A stretch of DNA of 64,000 nucleotides from Sphingobium cupriresistens (GTDB lineage: Bacteria; Pseudomonadota; Alphaproteobacteria; Sphingomonadales; Sphingomonadaceae), in the NCBI RefSeq assembly GCF_004152865.1, contig NZ_SEOO01000019.1, positions 1 to 64,000 on the forward strand, read 5' to 3'. Every line of letters begins with the position of its first letter. Within the stretch, counting starts at the first letter, position 1. A program made the translations under genes and the position numbers. The notes beneath the pieces were generated by a model that did no database searches, had not been told where the DNA came from, and was given only the letters and a program-made list of their open reading frames with translations. Of the stretch, positions 43,876-53,771 are shown piece after piece.

Positions 43876-43922
43876 GAAAAAGCGCGCCGGGTCGCCCCAG
43901 ACGACCGACAGCGCGCTTTTAT
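43876..43922 (-). terminator. Intrinsic terminator after ftsZ
   Basis: Nested hairpin with arms AAAAGCGCGC/GCGCGCTTTT (43878-43887, 43911-43920) and an inner stem (GGTCG/CGACC). Because the arms carry A-tracts and T-tracts on both sides it can work in either direction; for ftsZ the T-run follows on the minus strand. Confidence 0.8.
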
Positions 43923-43957
43923 CCTAGCCGCGACACAAGTCGCGCGCCCATTCCGCC

Positions 43958-45403
43958 TTACTGGTTGTTCTGGCGATTGAGGAAGCGGGGGATGTCCACG
44001 CCCGGCGCGCCGTCGTCCGCAGCGCCCGGCGCCTTGTCCGTGCCGCGGGTCAGGCCCGCCATCCGCTCGAACAAGGTGCCGCCGGTGGCGACGCGCGGTG
44101 CGGGCGCGGCGGGGGCAGCCGGTTCGGCGCTGTCTGCGCCCAGGATCAGTTCGTCTTCCGCCGGATCTTCATCGGAAAAGACCGCCGCCGGTTTAGGGGG
44201 GGCGAAGGCTGCGGGTGCGGCAACCGGCTGTGCCGGCGCCGGCGCGGCTGGCACGTCCAGTTCCAGCGTTTCGGGCTGCGGCGCAGGCGCCGGGGCGGGC
44301 GTCGGCGCAGGAGCTGCGACAGGCGCGGGTTGTTGCGCGACGGGCGCGGGCTTGGGCGCTGCGGCTTGCGGCACGGACACGGAGGGACGGTTGGCGAAGC
44401 TGAAGGGCTGAGTCAGCGGCGCGGCATGGTTGCCGATGTCATTGTCGATGCCGGTAGCGACCACCGACACGCGGATCTTGCCGTTGAGATTGTCGTTGAA
44501 GGCGCTGCCCCAGATGATGTTCGCGTCCGGGTCCACCAGTTCGCGGATATGGTTGGCGGCTTCGTCCACTTCCATCAGGCGCATGTCCTCGCCACCGACG
44601 ATCGAGACGATCACACCCTTCGCGCCGCGCATCGACACGCCGTCGAGCAGCGGGTTGGCGATCGCCTTTTCCGCGGCCTGGAGCGCCCGGCCGTCGCCTT
44701 CGGCTTCGCCGGTGCCCATCATCGCCTTGCCCATTTCACCCATGACCGAACGGACGTCGGCAAAATCCAAGTTGATGAGGCCGGGCATGACCATCAGGTC
44801 GGTGATGCCGCGCACGCCCTGCTGCAGCACTTCGTCCGCCATCTGGAACGCTTCCTTGAAGGTCGTGTTCGGGTTGGCGATCAGAAAGAGATTCTGGTTG
44901 GGAATGACAATCAGCGTGTCGACATGCTTTTGCAGCTCGTCGATGCCGCTTTCCGCAGACTTCATGCGGCGATTGCCTTCGAAGGTGAAGGGCTTGGTCA
45001 CGACGCCAACGGTCAGGATCCCGCGTTCGCGGGCCGCCTTGGCGATGACCGGCGCTGCACCTGTGCCGGTGCCGCCGCCCATGCCGGCGGCGATGAAGCA
45101 CATATGCGCGCCTTCCAGCGCCTGTTCGACCGACGCGATGGTTTCCTCCGCCGCCGCCTTGCCGATTTCAGGGCGCGAACCAGCGCCCAGTCCTTCGGTG
45201 ATTTGCGGGCCTAGCTGGATGCGGCGTTCGGCCGGCGATGCATTGAGCGCCTGCGCATCGGTGTTGGCCACGATGAAGTCCACACCCTCGACATGGGCGG
45301 CGATCATGTTCGCGATGGCATTGCCGCCCGCGCCGCCGACGCCGATCACCGCGATCCGCGGCTTCAGTTCGTCCACATGCGGTGGGCTGATTTCAATGCT
45401 CAT
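43958..45403 (-). CDS. ftsZ: Cell division protein FtsZ
   Basis: 481 residues from ATG 45401-45403 ([29 protein letters not shown]). The tubulin signature GGGTGTG lies at 109-115. The globular GTPase ends near 325, followed by a long Pro/Ala-rich linker of about 140 residues and the conserved C-terminal peptide [10 protein letters not shown], which binds FtsA and other partners. The long linker is typical of alphaproteobacteria. It ends the dcw cluster; the 107-base gap before it is AT-rich and may hold its own promoter. Confidence 0.97.
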   Translation of the reverse strand: MSIEISPPHVDELKPRIAVIGVGGAGGNAIANMIAAHVEGVDFIVANTDAQALNASPAERRIQLGPQITEGLGAGSRPEIGKAAAEETIASVEQALEGAHMCFIAAGMGGGTGTGAAPVIAKAARERGILTVGVVTKPFTFEGNRRMKSAESGIDELQKHVDTLIVIPNQNLFLIANPNTTFKEAFQMADEVLQQGVRGITDLMVMPGLINLDFADVRSVMGEMGKAMMGTGEAEGDGRALQAAEKAIANPLLDGVSMRGAKGVIVSIVGGEDMRLMEVDEAANHIRELVDPDANIIWGSAFNDNLNGKIRVSVVATGIDNDIGNHAAPLTQPFSFANRPSVSVPQAAAPKPAPVAQQPAPVAAPAPTPAPAPAPQPETLELDVPAAPAPAQPVAAPAAFAPPKPAAVFSDEDPAEDELILGADSAEPAAPAAPAPRVATGGTLFERMAGLTRGTDKAPGAADDGAPGVDIPRFLNRQNNQ

Positions 45404-45510
45404 AAATAGTGCTCCCTCAGCTTCCTCGTCAGGAAGCAACGCCGTCATTAAATGTTAACACCAGAAAATAGGGGATTTCACCACCTAATTTCGTCTTCGT
45501 CCAATTTCGT

Positions 45511-46794
45511 TCAATAGTTTGTCTTCATCGCACGCATCATGCGTTGCCACCAGAGCGGGGCGCCCAGACGATGCACCGTTTGCGGCGCGGGCGCCATCGT
45601 GCGGAGATCAACCGGGTTGGAAGCGCCGTAAAGCGCGAGTCCCGCCAATGTCGCGAAGGCGGGCCCACTATGCGCTTCGGGCATCGCAGACAAGCCCCTG
45701 GGTCGCCCGATCCGCACGGCGCGGCCCAGCGCGCCCTGCGCATAATCGGCAATGCCCTTCATTTCCGCGCCGCCGCCGGTCAGCACCACCTGCCGCCCGG
45801 TGGAGTTAAAGCCCATGCCGGCCAGCGCTGCATTCACTTCGGTCATGATCTGGTTCAGTCGTTCGCAGATGACGCCGACCAGCGCGGCGCGGGTGATCTT
45901 GCCCCCTTCCGCGTTCGGCCCTGCGGCCTGTCCCGGCACCGCCATTTCGCCATGGGGCGGAGCGATCTCGATCATCTCGCGAAAGTCGCGAGGATTTTGC
46001 ATGGCCGAGCCATAGAAGCATTTGATCCGCTCCGCCTGGCTGCGGCGGATGCCGAAGGAGGAGGCGATATCGTCGGTGATGTCCGACGCGCCCAGCGGGA
46101 TCGAGTGCAGGCCGACCAGCATCCCGCCCGCATAGAGCGAGACGTTGGTGACCCCCGCCCCAATCTCCACCAGCGCGACGCCAAGGTCGCGTTCCTCTTC
46201 CGACAGACAGGCAAGGCCCGTCGCGATCGGCGCGGCGACGATCGAATTGACGTTGAGATAAGCGCCCCGCACGCACAGGTCGAGATTGGCGAGCGGCGCG
46301 CCGTCGGCCAGCACGACATGAATATCCACGCCCAGAAGGTCGGCGTGCATCCCCAGCGGCTTTTTCACCGGCACCTTGCCATTGATGGTGAAGCAGGTGG
46401 GCTGGGCATGGAGGACGATGCGGCCGTCGGGGTCGATGCCCTGCTGGCCCGTGGTCAGGAGATCGTCGATATCGGGCTGCTCGATGCGGTATCCGCCCAT
46501 ATCGCGCTCGACTGTGACGACGTCGCTGACCAGGCTGCCGCCCGAAAAGCTGACCCAGACATCCTCGATATTGGTGCCCGCGACCCGCTCCGCCTGCTCG
46601 ATCGTTTCGCGCACGGCCAGTTCGGTGCGCTCCATGTCGGCGATGAACCCGCGCCGCACCCCCCGGCTTTCGCGCTGGCCGGTGCCCAGTATCGCCAGTT
46701 CGCCCGTGTCGGTCCGCCCCGCGATCAACGCGGACACCTTCCACGATCCGATGTCGATCGCGGTGATGAGCTTTTCGACCTTGGGCTGCGCCAT
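45511..46794 (-). CDS. ftsA: Cell division protein FtsA
   Basis: 427 residues of the actin fold. ITAIDIGSWKVSALIAG is the phosphate 1 motif, and VLTGGGAEMKGI the adenosine motif. The SHS2/1C domain lies in the first half, and the C-terminal amphipathic helix is WWQRMMRAMKTNY, which anchors it to the membrane. It tethers FtsZ. It starts 5 bases after ftsQ. Confidence 0.96.
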   Translation of the reverse strand: MAQPKVEKLITAIDIGSWKVSALIAGRTDTGELAILGTGQRESRGVRRGFIADMERTELAVRETIEQAERVAGTNIEDVWVSFSGGSLVSDVVTVERDMGGYRIEQPDIDDLLTTGQQGIDPDGRIVLHAQPTCFTINGKVPVKKPLGMHADLLGVDIHVVLADGAPLANLDLCVRGAYLNVNSIVAAPIATGLACLSEEERDLGVALVEIGAGVTNVSLYAGGMLVGLHSIPLGASDITDDIASSFGIRRSQAERIKCFYGSAMQNPRDFREMIEIAPPHGEMAVPGQAAGPNAEGGKITRAALVGVICERLNQIMTEVNAALAGMGFNSTGRQVVLTGGGAEMKGIADYAQGALGRAVRIGRPRGLSAMPEAHSGPAFATLAGLALYGASNPVDLRTMAPAPQTVHRLGAPLWWQRMMRAMKTNY

Positions 46795-46799
46795 GGGAC

Positions 46800-47759
46800 T
46801 TAGCCTTCCTCGCCCGGCGTCGCGGCGGCGACATCCTTGGCCGCGCCATCCTTCGTGGCGTCATCCATCGGCTTTTCCTCCACCTGGCCCTGCGGCAGGC
46901 GCAGGACGAAGCGATCGGGATCGCGCATGTCGAATTTGACGATGCCGCGACCCAGCAGGCGATTGACGCCATCCATCCGTGCGAAATTCACCAATGCGCC
47001 CGCCGAATCCTTGTCGCCCTCCGGCAGGGAGAGCGTCTCACCCGACTGAAAGCGCAGATCCCAGCGCCGGTTCCCGACCCAGGTCGCGCCGGCCAGCATC
47101 GGCTTCAAGGCCGGGGCGTTTTCCATCAGCCGGTTGAGGCCCGCCGTCTGGCGATTGGCGTTGGGGCCGACGACCAGCGGCAGGTCGGGCATCGCGCTGG
47201 CGGACACCGACTGCAACACCACGCCCGACACGTCGATCAGGTGCAACTGGCCGCCATGCTGCCACACCGCGACAGGATCACGCTCGACGATGTCGACCAC
47301 CAGCGTATCGGGCAGGCGGCGGGAAATGCGCGCATCCTTGACCCAGCCGAGCTTGAGCATCTCGCTGCGCACCCTGGACAGGTCGAGCGAGAGCATGGAG
47401 CGATCCACCTGCCCCAGCGCGATATTATAGACGGACAGTTCGTCCATCCGTTCAACGCCGCGCACTTCGACCTTGTCGACTTCGAAGCCCGCGCGCGCCG
47501 CGATGTCCGCCGCCTGCTGCCGCGCCATGCCGGGCAGGCCCATGAAGATGGCGATAGCGATGACAATCGCGCCGAAGATGCCGACGATCGCCCAACTGGC
47601 CATGCGTTGCAGCGTGGCTTCGCTGACCGGGAGCATCTCGACCAGCCGGTCCAGGCCGCTCTGGCGCTTCAAGGTCCGGCCGCGACCGCCGTTCGTGGCC
47701 CTGCCCTTTGCGCTGCTCAGTCGCGCGGTGCCGCCGCGCCTGATCCGTGCTTCAGCCAT
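46800..47759 (-). CDS. ftsQ: Cell division protein FtsQ
   Basis: 319 residues. A basic cytoplasmic N-terminus (1-55) is followed by one membrane helix (about 56-75, WAIVGIFGAIVIAIAIFMGL) and the POTRA domain from about 90 (FEVDKVEVRGVERMDELSVYNIALGQVD). The C-terminal tail is acidic and Ala-rich (KDVAAATPGEEG), an extension compared with E. coli. It overlaps ddl by 8 bases. It links the FtsBL complex with early division proteins. Confidence 0.92.
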   Translation of the reverse strand: MAEARIRRGGTARLSSAKGRATNGGRGRTLKRQSGLDRLVEMLPVSEATLQRMASWAIVGIFGAIVIAIAIFMGLPGMARQQAADIAARAGFEVDKVEVRGVERMDELSVYNIALGQVDRSMLSLDLSRVRSEMLKLGWVKDARISRRLPDTLVVDIVERDPVAVWQHGGQLHLIDVSGVVLQSVSASAMPDLPLVVGPNANRQTAGLNRLMENAPALKPMLAGATWVGNRRWDLRFQSGETLSLPEGDKDSAGALVNFARMDGVNRLLGRGIVKFDMRDPDRFVLRLPQGQVEEKPMDDATKDGAAKDVAAATPGEEG

Positions 47760-48702
47760 CTGTGCTTCCCCCGGCGCGGTTCAGCGCCTCCTCGACAATA
47801 GTCTCTACCAGCGTGGCATAGTCAATGCCCAGCTTCGCGGCCTGTTCGGGGACCAGACTCAAGGGCGTCATGCCCGGCTGGGTATTGACTTCCAGCAGGA
47901 ACAGCCCTTCGATCCCCTGCGTGTCGTCCCAGCGGAAATCGGCGCGCGACGCGCCCTGGCAGCCCAGCAGCTGGTGGGCGCGCAGCGCGATCGCCTTGCA
48001 GGCTTCGGTGATTTCGGGCGGCAGGTCGGCGGGGCAGACATGTTCGGTCATGCCGTCGGTATATTTGGCGTCGAAATCGTAGAAGCCGCTCTTGGGGCGC
48101 AGTTCGGTGACGAGCAAAGCCTCGTCGCCCAGCACGGCGGTCGTCAGTTCGCGGCCGCGAATATAGGGTTCAGCCAGCAGTTCGGGGAAATCCTGCCACG
48201 GGCCGACGCTGTCGCGGGCGATGGGGTTGCCATAATTGCCCTCCGCCGTGACGATCGCGACGCCGACCGAGCTGCCTTCATTGACAGGTTTCAGCACATA
48301 GGGGCGCGGCAACGGATCGGCGGCGAAGAGGCTTTCGCTTTCCACGATCTGGCCGCCGGGCATGGGGATGCCGTGGGGCACGAGCGCCTGCTTGGTCAGT
48401 TGCTTGTCGATCGCGATGACCGATGTGGCGAGGCCGCTATGGGTGTAGGTGAGGCCCATCAGGTCCATCATGCCCTGCACCGTGCCGTCTTCGCCCGGAA
48501 CGCCATGCAGCGCGTTGAAGATCACGTCCGCCCTGGTCTCCGCCAGGCGGGCGGCGACATTGCGGTCCATGTCGATGCGGGTGACTTTGTGGCCGCGCGA
48601 TTCCAGCGCCTTGGCGACGCCCTCGCCCGACGACAGCGAGACGGGGCGTTCCGCCGACCAGCCGCCCATGAGGACGGCGACATGCCAGGGGCCACGGGTC
48701 AC
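47752..48702 (-). CDS. ddl: D-alanine--D-alanine ligase
   Basis: 316 residues from GTG 48700-48702, which overlaps the murB stop (GTGA); an upstream ATG at 48732 would overlap murB by 34 bases and is possible. ATP-grasp fold: VAVLMGGWSAERPVSLSSG at the N-terminus, PYVLKPVNEGSSVGVAIV, and the metal site LFLLEVNTQPGMTPLSLVPEQA. It makes the D-Ala-D-Ala dipeptide for MurF. Confidence 0.94.
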   Translation of the reverse strand: MTRGPWHVAVLMGGWSAERPVSLSSGEGVAKALESRGHKVTRIDMDRNVAARLAETRADVIFNALHGVPGEDGTVQGMMDLMGLTYTHSGLATSVIAIDKQLTKQALVPHGIPMPGGQIVESESLFAADPLPRPYVLKPVNEGSSVGVAIVTAEGNYGNPIARDSVGPWQDFPELLAEPYIRGRELTTAVLGDEALLVTELRPKSGFYDFDAKYTDGMTEHVCPADLPPEITEACKAIALRAHQLLGCQGASRADFRWDDTQGIEGLFLLEVNTQPGMTPLSLVPEQAAKLGIDYATLVETIVEEALNRAGGSTDG

Positions 48703-49613
48703 TTCACGATCCCGACGCGCTGAATTTCCCATTCCAATTCTATTCCACTTTTGTCTTTGACCCGGCGGCGGACTTCTTCGCCCAGCGCTTCGATGTCAGC
48801 GCTGCTGGCGTCGCCGCTGTTGAGCAGGAAATTGGTGTGCTTCTCGCTGACCTGCGCGCCGCCCAAAGCCAAACCGCGACAGCCTGCTTCGTCCACTAAC
48901 TGCCAGGCCTTGTGCCCGTCGGGGTTCTTGAAGGTCGAGCCGCCCGTCTTGCTGCGCAGCGGCTGGCTGTCCTCGCGCGCGGCGGCGATGCGGTCCATTT
49001 CCGCCTGGATCGCAGCGGGTTCGCCGGGTTCGCCACGGAAGGTCGCGGACACCACGATCGCGCCATCGGTCAGGTTGGAATGACGGTAGGTATAGGCAAG
49101 GTCACGGTTCAGGAGCGTCACCTGTTCGCCCGACCGCAGCACGACCTCGCACGACAGCAATATGTCGCGCGTCTCGCGGCCATAGGCACCGCCGTTCATG
49201 CGCACGAATCCGCCGACCGTGCCGGGGATGGAACGCAGAAACTCCAGGCCCGCTATGCCCGCGTCGCGCGCGGTCGAGGAGACGAGGATGCCTGACGCGC
49301 CGCCGCCGCAGGTCAGCGTGGTTTCATCCAGCGCCATGACCTTGGCGAAGGGCTTGCCCAGCCGCACGACCACACCCGGCACGCCGCCATCGCGCACGAT
49401 GAGGTTGGAGCCGAGGCCCAGCGCCATCACTGGCACGTCCGGGCCGAGCATGGCGAGGAAGTCGGACAGGTCGTCCGCATCCTTCGGTTCGAACAGCCAT
49501 TGCGCCGCGCCGCCCGCCTTGAACCAGACGAGCGGGGCCAGCGGGGCGTCGGCCTTCAGCGTGCCACGAACAGGCGGCAGGGCGATAGTCGCGCTCAACC
49601 GCGCATACCCCAC
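48699..49613 (-). CDS. murB: UDP-N-acetylenolpyruvoylglucosamine reductase
   Basis: 304 residues from GTG 49611-49613, overlapping the small upstream ORF; a TTG at 49596-49598 (TTGA overlap) is an equally good start. FAD-binding type: GLGSNLIVRDGGVPGVVVRLG is the PP-loop, and GKTGGSTFKNPDG carries the catalytic Ser. Typical of type I/II MurB by length. It reduces the enolpyruvyl group with NADPH. Confidence 0.94.
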   Translation of the reverse strand: MGYARLSATIALPPVRGTLKADAPLAPLVWFKAGGAAQWLFEPKDADDLSDFLAMLGPDVPVMALGLGSNLIVRDGGVPGVVVRLGKPFAKVMALDETTLTCGGGASGILVSSTARDAGIAGLEFLRSIPGTVGGFVRMNGGAYGRETRDILLSCEVVLRSGEQVTLLNRDLAYTYRHSNLTDGAIVVSATFRGEPGEPAAIQAEMDRIAAAREDSQPLRSKTGGSTFKNPDGHKAWQLVDEAGCRGLALGGAQVSEKHTNFLLNSGDASSADIEALGEEVRRRVKDKSGIELEWEIQRVGIVK

Positions 49614-49792
49614 AGGTTCATCCAGTTCTTCATGGCCTTGAGGCCCGCTTCATTGGCCTGGGTCGCGGCCATGCTGGATTCGACTTGGCGTTGCGCGGCC
49701 TCCACCATGTCGCGCGCGGCCTCCACACCCTGCATCTGGGCGTCGATCATGCGCTTCTGCATTTCCAGGCCGACGGCGAACAGTTCGAACAT
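49595..49792 (-). CDS. Small helical protein between murC and murB
   Basis: 65 residues ([29 protein letters not shown] onward) starting at ATG 49790-49792, overlapping the murC stop by one base. The sequence is a single long amphipathic helix with heptad hydrophobics, ending WMNLWGMRG. It resembles short phasin-like or coiled-coil proteins. I know of no named division protein with this sequence. The tight overlaps on both sides show it is read with the dcw operon. Confidence 0.7.
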   Translation of the reverse strand: MFELFAVGLEMQKRMIDAQMQGVEAARDMVEAAQRQVESSMAATQANEAGLKAMKNWMNLWGMRG

Positions 49793-51219
49793 CAGGCGGT
49801 TTCCTTGACCTTCGCGGAGACGGCGGCGGCCAATCCCGCCGCCCATTTGGTGATGTCGCCTGCGCCCAGGCAGATGACCATGTCGTCGGGCTGGATATCG
49901 GCCGCGACCAGCGACGCCAGTTCATCCGCATCGGCGACGGTCGTGGCATGGCGATGGCCGCGGCGCTTGAGGCCCGCGACCAGCGCGGCGCTGTCCACAT
50001 CGTCGATCGGCTGCTCGCCCGCGGTATAGACGGGGGCGGCATAGACGATGTCGGCGTCGTTGAAGGCCTGCTGAAATTCATCCATCAGGTCGCGCAGGCG
50101 GGTGAAGCGGTGCGGCTGGACCACGGCGATGACGCGGCCTTTCGCGCCTTCTCGCGCGGCGGCGAGGACCGCCTTGATCTCGACCGGGTGGTGGCCATAA
50201 TCGTCGATCACGGTGGCGGCGCCCCCCGCAAGCGTGATGGCGCCGACATTGGTGAAGCGGCGCTTGACCCCGCCGAACTTGGAAAAGCCGGTCTGGATCG
50301 TCGCGTCGTCAATGCCCATGTGCAGCGCGACGCCGATCGCCGCCATGGCGTTCAGCACATTATGGCGGCCGGGCATCGGCATTTCGATACCCTCGATCTT
50401 GCGCGTCGATCCGTCGCGCTCGCGCACCTGAATGTCGAAGCGGTTGCCGCCGGGGAAGCTGACGACATTGTCGCCGCGAATGTCGGCCTGGGCGGAAAAG
50501 CCATAGGTCACGATCCGCCGGTCCTGCACGCGCGGCAGGATCGCCTGCACTTCGGGATGATCCAGGCACAGCAGGGCCGCGCCATAGAAGGGGACGTTGC
50601 CGACGAACTCGACAAAGGCGTCCTTCACCCGGTCGAAGCTGCCATAATGGTCGAGATGTTCGGGATCGATATTGGTGACGACCGCGATCGTGCCGTCAAG
50701 GCGCAGGAAGCTGCCGTCGCTTTCGTCGGCCTCGACCACCATCCAGTCGCTATTGCCGAGGCGCGCGTTGGAGCCATAGCTGTTGATGATGCCGCCGTTG
50801 ATGACGGTCGGGTCCACCCCGCCCGCGTCCAGCAGCGCGGCGACCATCGACGTCGTCGTGGTCTTGCCATGGGTGCCAGCCACCGCGACGGTGGATTTGA
50901 GGCGCATCAGTTCGGCCAGCATTTCAGCGCGGCGGATGACCGGCACGCGGTTTTCCAGCGCCAGCTCGACCTCCGGGTTGCCGCGCTTGATCGCGGTAGA
51001 GGTGACGACCACAGCGGCGTCGCCCAGATTTTCCGCCTTGTGGCCGATCATCACGCGGATGCCCTTGGCCCGCAATCCTTCGACCACATAGCCTTCGGCC
51101 ACGTCCGACCCCTGAACGTCATAACCCAGATTATGCATCACTTCGGCGATGCCGGACATGCCGATGCCGCCAATGCCGATGAAATGGATCGTACCGATGT
51201 CCGTGCCGACACCCTTCAT
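49792..51219 (-). CDS. murC: UDP-N-acetylmuramate--L-alanine ligase
   Basis: 475 residues. [23 protein letters not shown] is the UDP-binding start, [18 protein letters not shown] the ATP P-loop, and [17 protein letters not shown] the C-terminal domain block of Mur ligases. It adds L-Ala to UDP-MurNAc. A REP-like repeat lies in the 124-base gap before it, breaking the run from murG. Confidence 0.96.
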   Translation of the reverse strand: MKGVGTDIGTIHFIGIGGIGMSGIAEVMHNLGYDVQGSDVAEGYVVEGLRAKGIRVMIGHKAENLGDAAVVVTSTAIKRGNPEVELALENRVPVIRRAEMLAELMRLKSTVAVAGTHGKTTTTSMVAALLDAGGVDPTVINGGIINSYGSNARLGNSDWMVVEADESDGSFLRLDGTIAVVTNIDPEHLDHYGSFDRVKDAFVEFVGNVPFYGAALLCLDHPEVQAILPRVQDRRIVTYGFSAQADIRGDNVVSFPGGNRFDIQVRERDGSTRKIEGIEMPMPGRHNVLNAMAAIGVALHMGIDDATIQTGFSKFGGVKRRFTNVGAITLAGGAATVIDDYGHHPVEIKAVLAAAREGAKGRVIAVVQPHRFTRLRDLMDEFQQAFNDADIVYAAPVYTAGEQPIDDVDSAALVAGLKRRGHRHATTVADADELASLVAADIQPDDMVICLGAGDITKWAAGLAAAVSAKVKETA

Positions 51220-51242
51220 TTATTCTCTTCCTCGTAAAAAGA

Positions 51243-51324
51243 TCCGTTCGGGCTGAGCCTGTCGAAGCCCAGTCCTTTCTTCAAAGGAGAAGTGCAGCCC
51301 TTCGACAAGCTCAGGGCGAACGGA
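51243..51324. repeat. REP-like inverted repeat between murG and murC
   Basis: Arms 51243-51267 and 51300-51324 are base-for-base the same as the copy at 35059-35136; the 32-base spacer is different but also contains a small internal hairpin. Confidence 0.85.
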
Positions 51325-51343
51325 GGTAGGGCGACTACAATAT

Positions 51344-52525
51344 TCACGCCGGGACACCCTGCAAATTGAGCGTAGTGGGCGTCGGCCCGACCCGCACCGG
51401 ATCGTTCATGATCGGCGCATGGCCGATGCTTTCGAGCAGGTCGGCCATGTCGCGCGCGGCATTGGGGCGACCGCAGCCGCGCGCGCGCTTCGCTGCGTTC
51501 TGGAGCGCGCCCGGCTCCAGCGCCATTTTCTGCATCTGCTTGGCCAGTTCGACCGCGGTGAAGCGGGCCTGCGGTATCGTGCGCGCGCCGCCCGCCTCTG
51601 TCATCTCCCTGGCATTGGCGGTCTGGTGATCGTCCATCGCGCTGGGCAGCGGGATCAGGATCGCCGGACGCCCGGCGCAGGTGAGTTCGGCCAGCGTCGA
51701 GGCGCCCGCGCGCGCGATCACCAGATGCGACCAGCCCAGCTTTTCGGGCACGTCGTTGAAATAGGTGGCGAGGTCGGCGGGAATTTCCATCTCCGCATAG
51801 GTCTTGCGCACGCGATCGATATCCTCGGCGCGGCATTGCTGCGTGACTTGCAGGCGGCGGCGCAATGCTACCGGCAGCATCGACAGGCCTTCTGGCACGA
51901 CGCTGGAGAGGATCGATGCCCCTTGGCTGCCGCCGATCACCAACACGCGAAACACGCTTTCGTCGGTCAGCGCGGGGAAATCCTCTTCCCGCAGTTGCTT
52001 GACCTCTTCGCGCACCGGATTGCCGATCAGGTGGACCTTGGCCGCATAGCCGTCCTTGAGCCGTTCGACATCGGGATAGGCGGTGGCGATGGCGTCGACC
52101 CGGCCGGCCAGCAGGCGGTTGACCCGGCCCAGAACCGCATTTTGCTCATGGATGGCGGTCGGGATGCCATCGGCCAATGCGCCCAGCAAAGCGGGCATGG
52201 CGGGATAGCCGCCAAAGCCGACGACGGCGGTGGGGCGGAAGGTTTCGTTGAGGCGCCGGGCCATGGCGCGGCCTGCCAGGATCGCATTCAGGGCGCCCGG
52301 CCAGCTTGTCGGATTCTTGGTCATGCGGCCGGCGGGCATGATGTGGACCTGCGCCCGATTATCCGGCGCCTTGTCAAAGATGCCGGGGATTTTCGCGCCG
52401 CGTTCATCGGTGACGAGTGCGACATGATGCCCACGCGCCATCAGCTCTTCGGCGACGGCATGGGCTGGAATCATATGGCCCCCCGTCCCGCCGGCGGCGA
52501 GGACGAAGTGACGGGAAATGCTCAT
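51344..52525 (-). CDS. murG: UDP-N-acetylglucosamine transferase MurG
   Basis: 393 residues from ATG 52523-52525, overlapping the ftsW stop (ATGA). FVLAAGGTGGHMIPAHAVAEELMARGH is the G-loop 1 signature, and VIGGSQGASILSSVVPEGL and RAGASTLAELTCAGRPAILIPLPSAMDDHQT are the UDP-GlcNAc-binding blocks. It converts lipid I to lipid II at the inner face of the membrane. Confidence 0.95.
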   Translation of the reverse strand: MSISRHFVLAAGGTGGHMIPAHAVAEELMARGHHVALVTDERGAKIPGIFDKAPDNRAQVHIMPAGRMTKNPTSWPGALNAILAGRAMARRLNETFRPTAVVGFGGYPAMPALLGALADGIPTAIHEQNAVLGRVNRLLAGRVDAIATAYPDVERLKDGYAAKVHLIGNPVREEVKQLREEDFPALTDESVFRVLVIGGSQGASILSSVVPEGLSMLPVALRRRLQVTQQCRAEDIDRVRKTYAEMEIPADLATYFNDVPEKLGWSHLVIARAGASTLAELTCAGRPAILIPLPSAMDDHQTANAREMTEAGGARTIPQARFTAVELAKQMQKMALEPGALQNAAKRARGCGRPNAARDMADLLESIGHAPIMNDPVRVGPTPTTLNLQGVPA

Positions 52526-53724
52526 CGACCACTCCATTTGACGACGGTATGCCGGCCCATGAAGGGATTGCGCCGGGTAAAGGCGAGCAACAGGCCGACC
52601 CCGATGCAGAGCGCCAGCATAGAGGAGCCGCCATAGCTGATAAAGGGCAGCGTCATACCCTTTGACGGAAATATCTGCGCATTGACGCCCATATTGATGA
52701 TCGCCTGCAAACCGAACTGGGTGGTGAGGCCTGCGGCGGCCAGGATGGTGAAGACATCCTCCTCATCCAGCAGGCGCAGCAGCACACGCACCACAATGGC
52801 GAGGTAGACGCAGGCGATGGCGATGCAGGCGAGCAGGCCAAACTCCTCCCCGATCACGGAAAAAATATAGTCGGTATGCGCTTCGGGCAGGCGGAACTTG
52901 TTCTGGCCGCCGCCCGGCCCTACGCCCGTGAAGCCGCCATGGGAAATGGTGCGGAAGGCAAGATCGGTCTGGTCCGGGCCGGTGTCGAGCTGGACGCCGA
53001 TGCCCAGGAAGTCGTTCACGCGCTGGCGGCCATTTTCATAGAACATATAGACCGCGATCAATCCGACCAGCGCCACCCCGCCCATTGCGCCGATGAAGCG
53101 CATCGACACGCCGGACAGCAGCAGCAACACGCCAAGGCAGGCGGCGAAGATGACGGTCTGGCCAAAGTCGGGCTGGCGCATCAGGATGATGGCGATGAGG
53201 CCAGTGACGCAGAAGCTCAAGGGCACGACCGGCAGGCTCATATCCTTGGTCCGCAGCGACAGCAGCCAGGCCAGCGCCACGACGAAGACCGGTTTCAGAA
53301 ACTCCGACGGCTGGAAGCGGAAGCCGGGCAGGTCGATCCAGCGCTTGGCGCCGTTCACGGTCGATCCCAGGAGCGGCACGAACAGCAGCATGATGAAGAA
53401 GAAGGCGCAGCCGAATATCGCCAGCCGCCGCGCCTGCGGCCGGGGCAGCATGGAGATGACCAGCATGATCGGCAGGCCGATGAAGACCCACATCAATTGA
53501 CGGTAGAAATAGATCAGCGGATTGACCGCCACCGACGCCGTCGACCGGTCGATCGCAGCGACGGGGGAGGCTGCGGCGACCGCGACCAGACCGATCGCCA
53601 TCAAGGTGACGATCAGCGACAGGAGAACACGATCGATCTCCCAGAACCAGATGGCGAGCGCCGTCCGTTCGCGCGGCACGGTGCGGGTGCGGAAACCCTT
53701 CACCAGTTCGCCAGCCTTGAACAT
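52522..53724 (-). CDS. ftsW: Peptidoglycan glycosyltransferase FtsW
   Basis: 400 residues from ATG 53722-53724 (MFKAGELVKG), chosen for AAGGG 9 bases upstream; an ATG at 53748 adds eight. Ten hydrophobic segments. SEDS motifs: GAKRWIDLPGFRFQPSEFLK, RQPDFGQTV and AHTDYIFSVIGEEFGL, with the catalytic Asp in the large loop region. C-terminal GMTLPFISYGGSSML is typical. It polymerises lipid II with FtsI. Confidence 0.93.
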   Translation of the reverse strand: MFKAGELVKGFRTRTVPRERTALAIWFWEIDRVLLSLIVTLMAIGLVAVAAASPVAAIDRSTASVAVNPLIYFYRQLMWVFIGLPIMLVISMLPRPQARRLAIFGCAFFFIMLLFVPLLGSTVNGAKRWIDLPGFRFQPSEFLKPVFVVALAWLLSLRTKDMSLPVVPLSFCVTGLIAIILMRQPDFGQTVIFAACLGVLLLLSGVSMRFIGAMGGVALVGLIAVYMFYENGRQRVNDFLGIGVQLDTGPDQTDLAFRTISHGGFTGVGPGGGQNKFRLPEAHTDYIFSVIGEEFGLLACIAIACVYLAIVVRVLLRLLDEEDVFTILAAAGLTTQFGLQAIINMGVNAQIFPSKGMTLPFISYGGSSMLALCIGVGLLLAFTRRNPFMGRHTVVKWSGR

Positions 53725-53771
53725 CCGTGTCGTCCCTTCCCTGCCCATTGCGTCGCCCCCCGGCTTAGTGA

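Noticed and set aside
42468..44411. 647-codon plus-strand frame across the SPOR gene and ftsZ end
   Set aside because: Gly/Arg-rich product produced by antisense of Pro/Ala-rich linkers.
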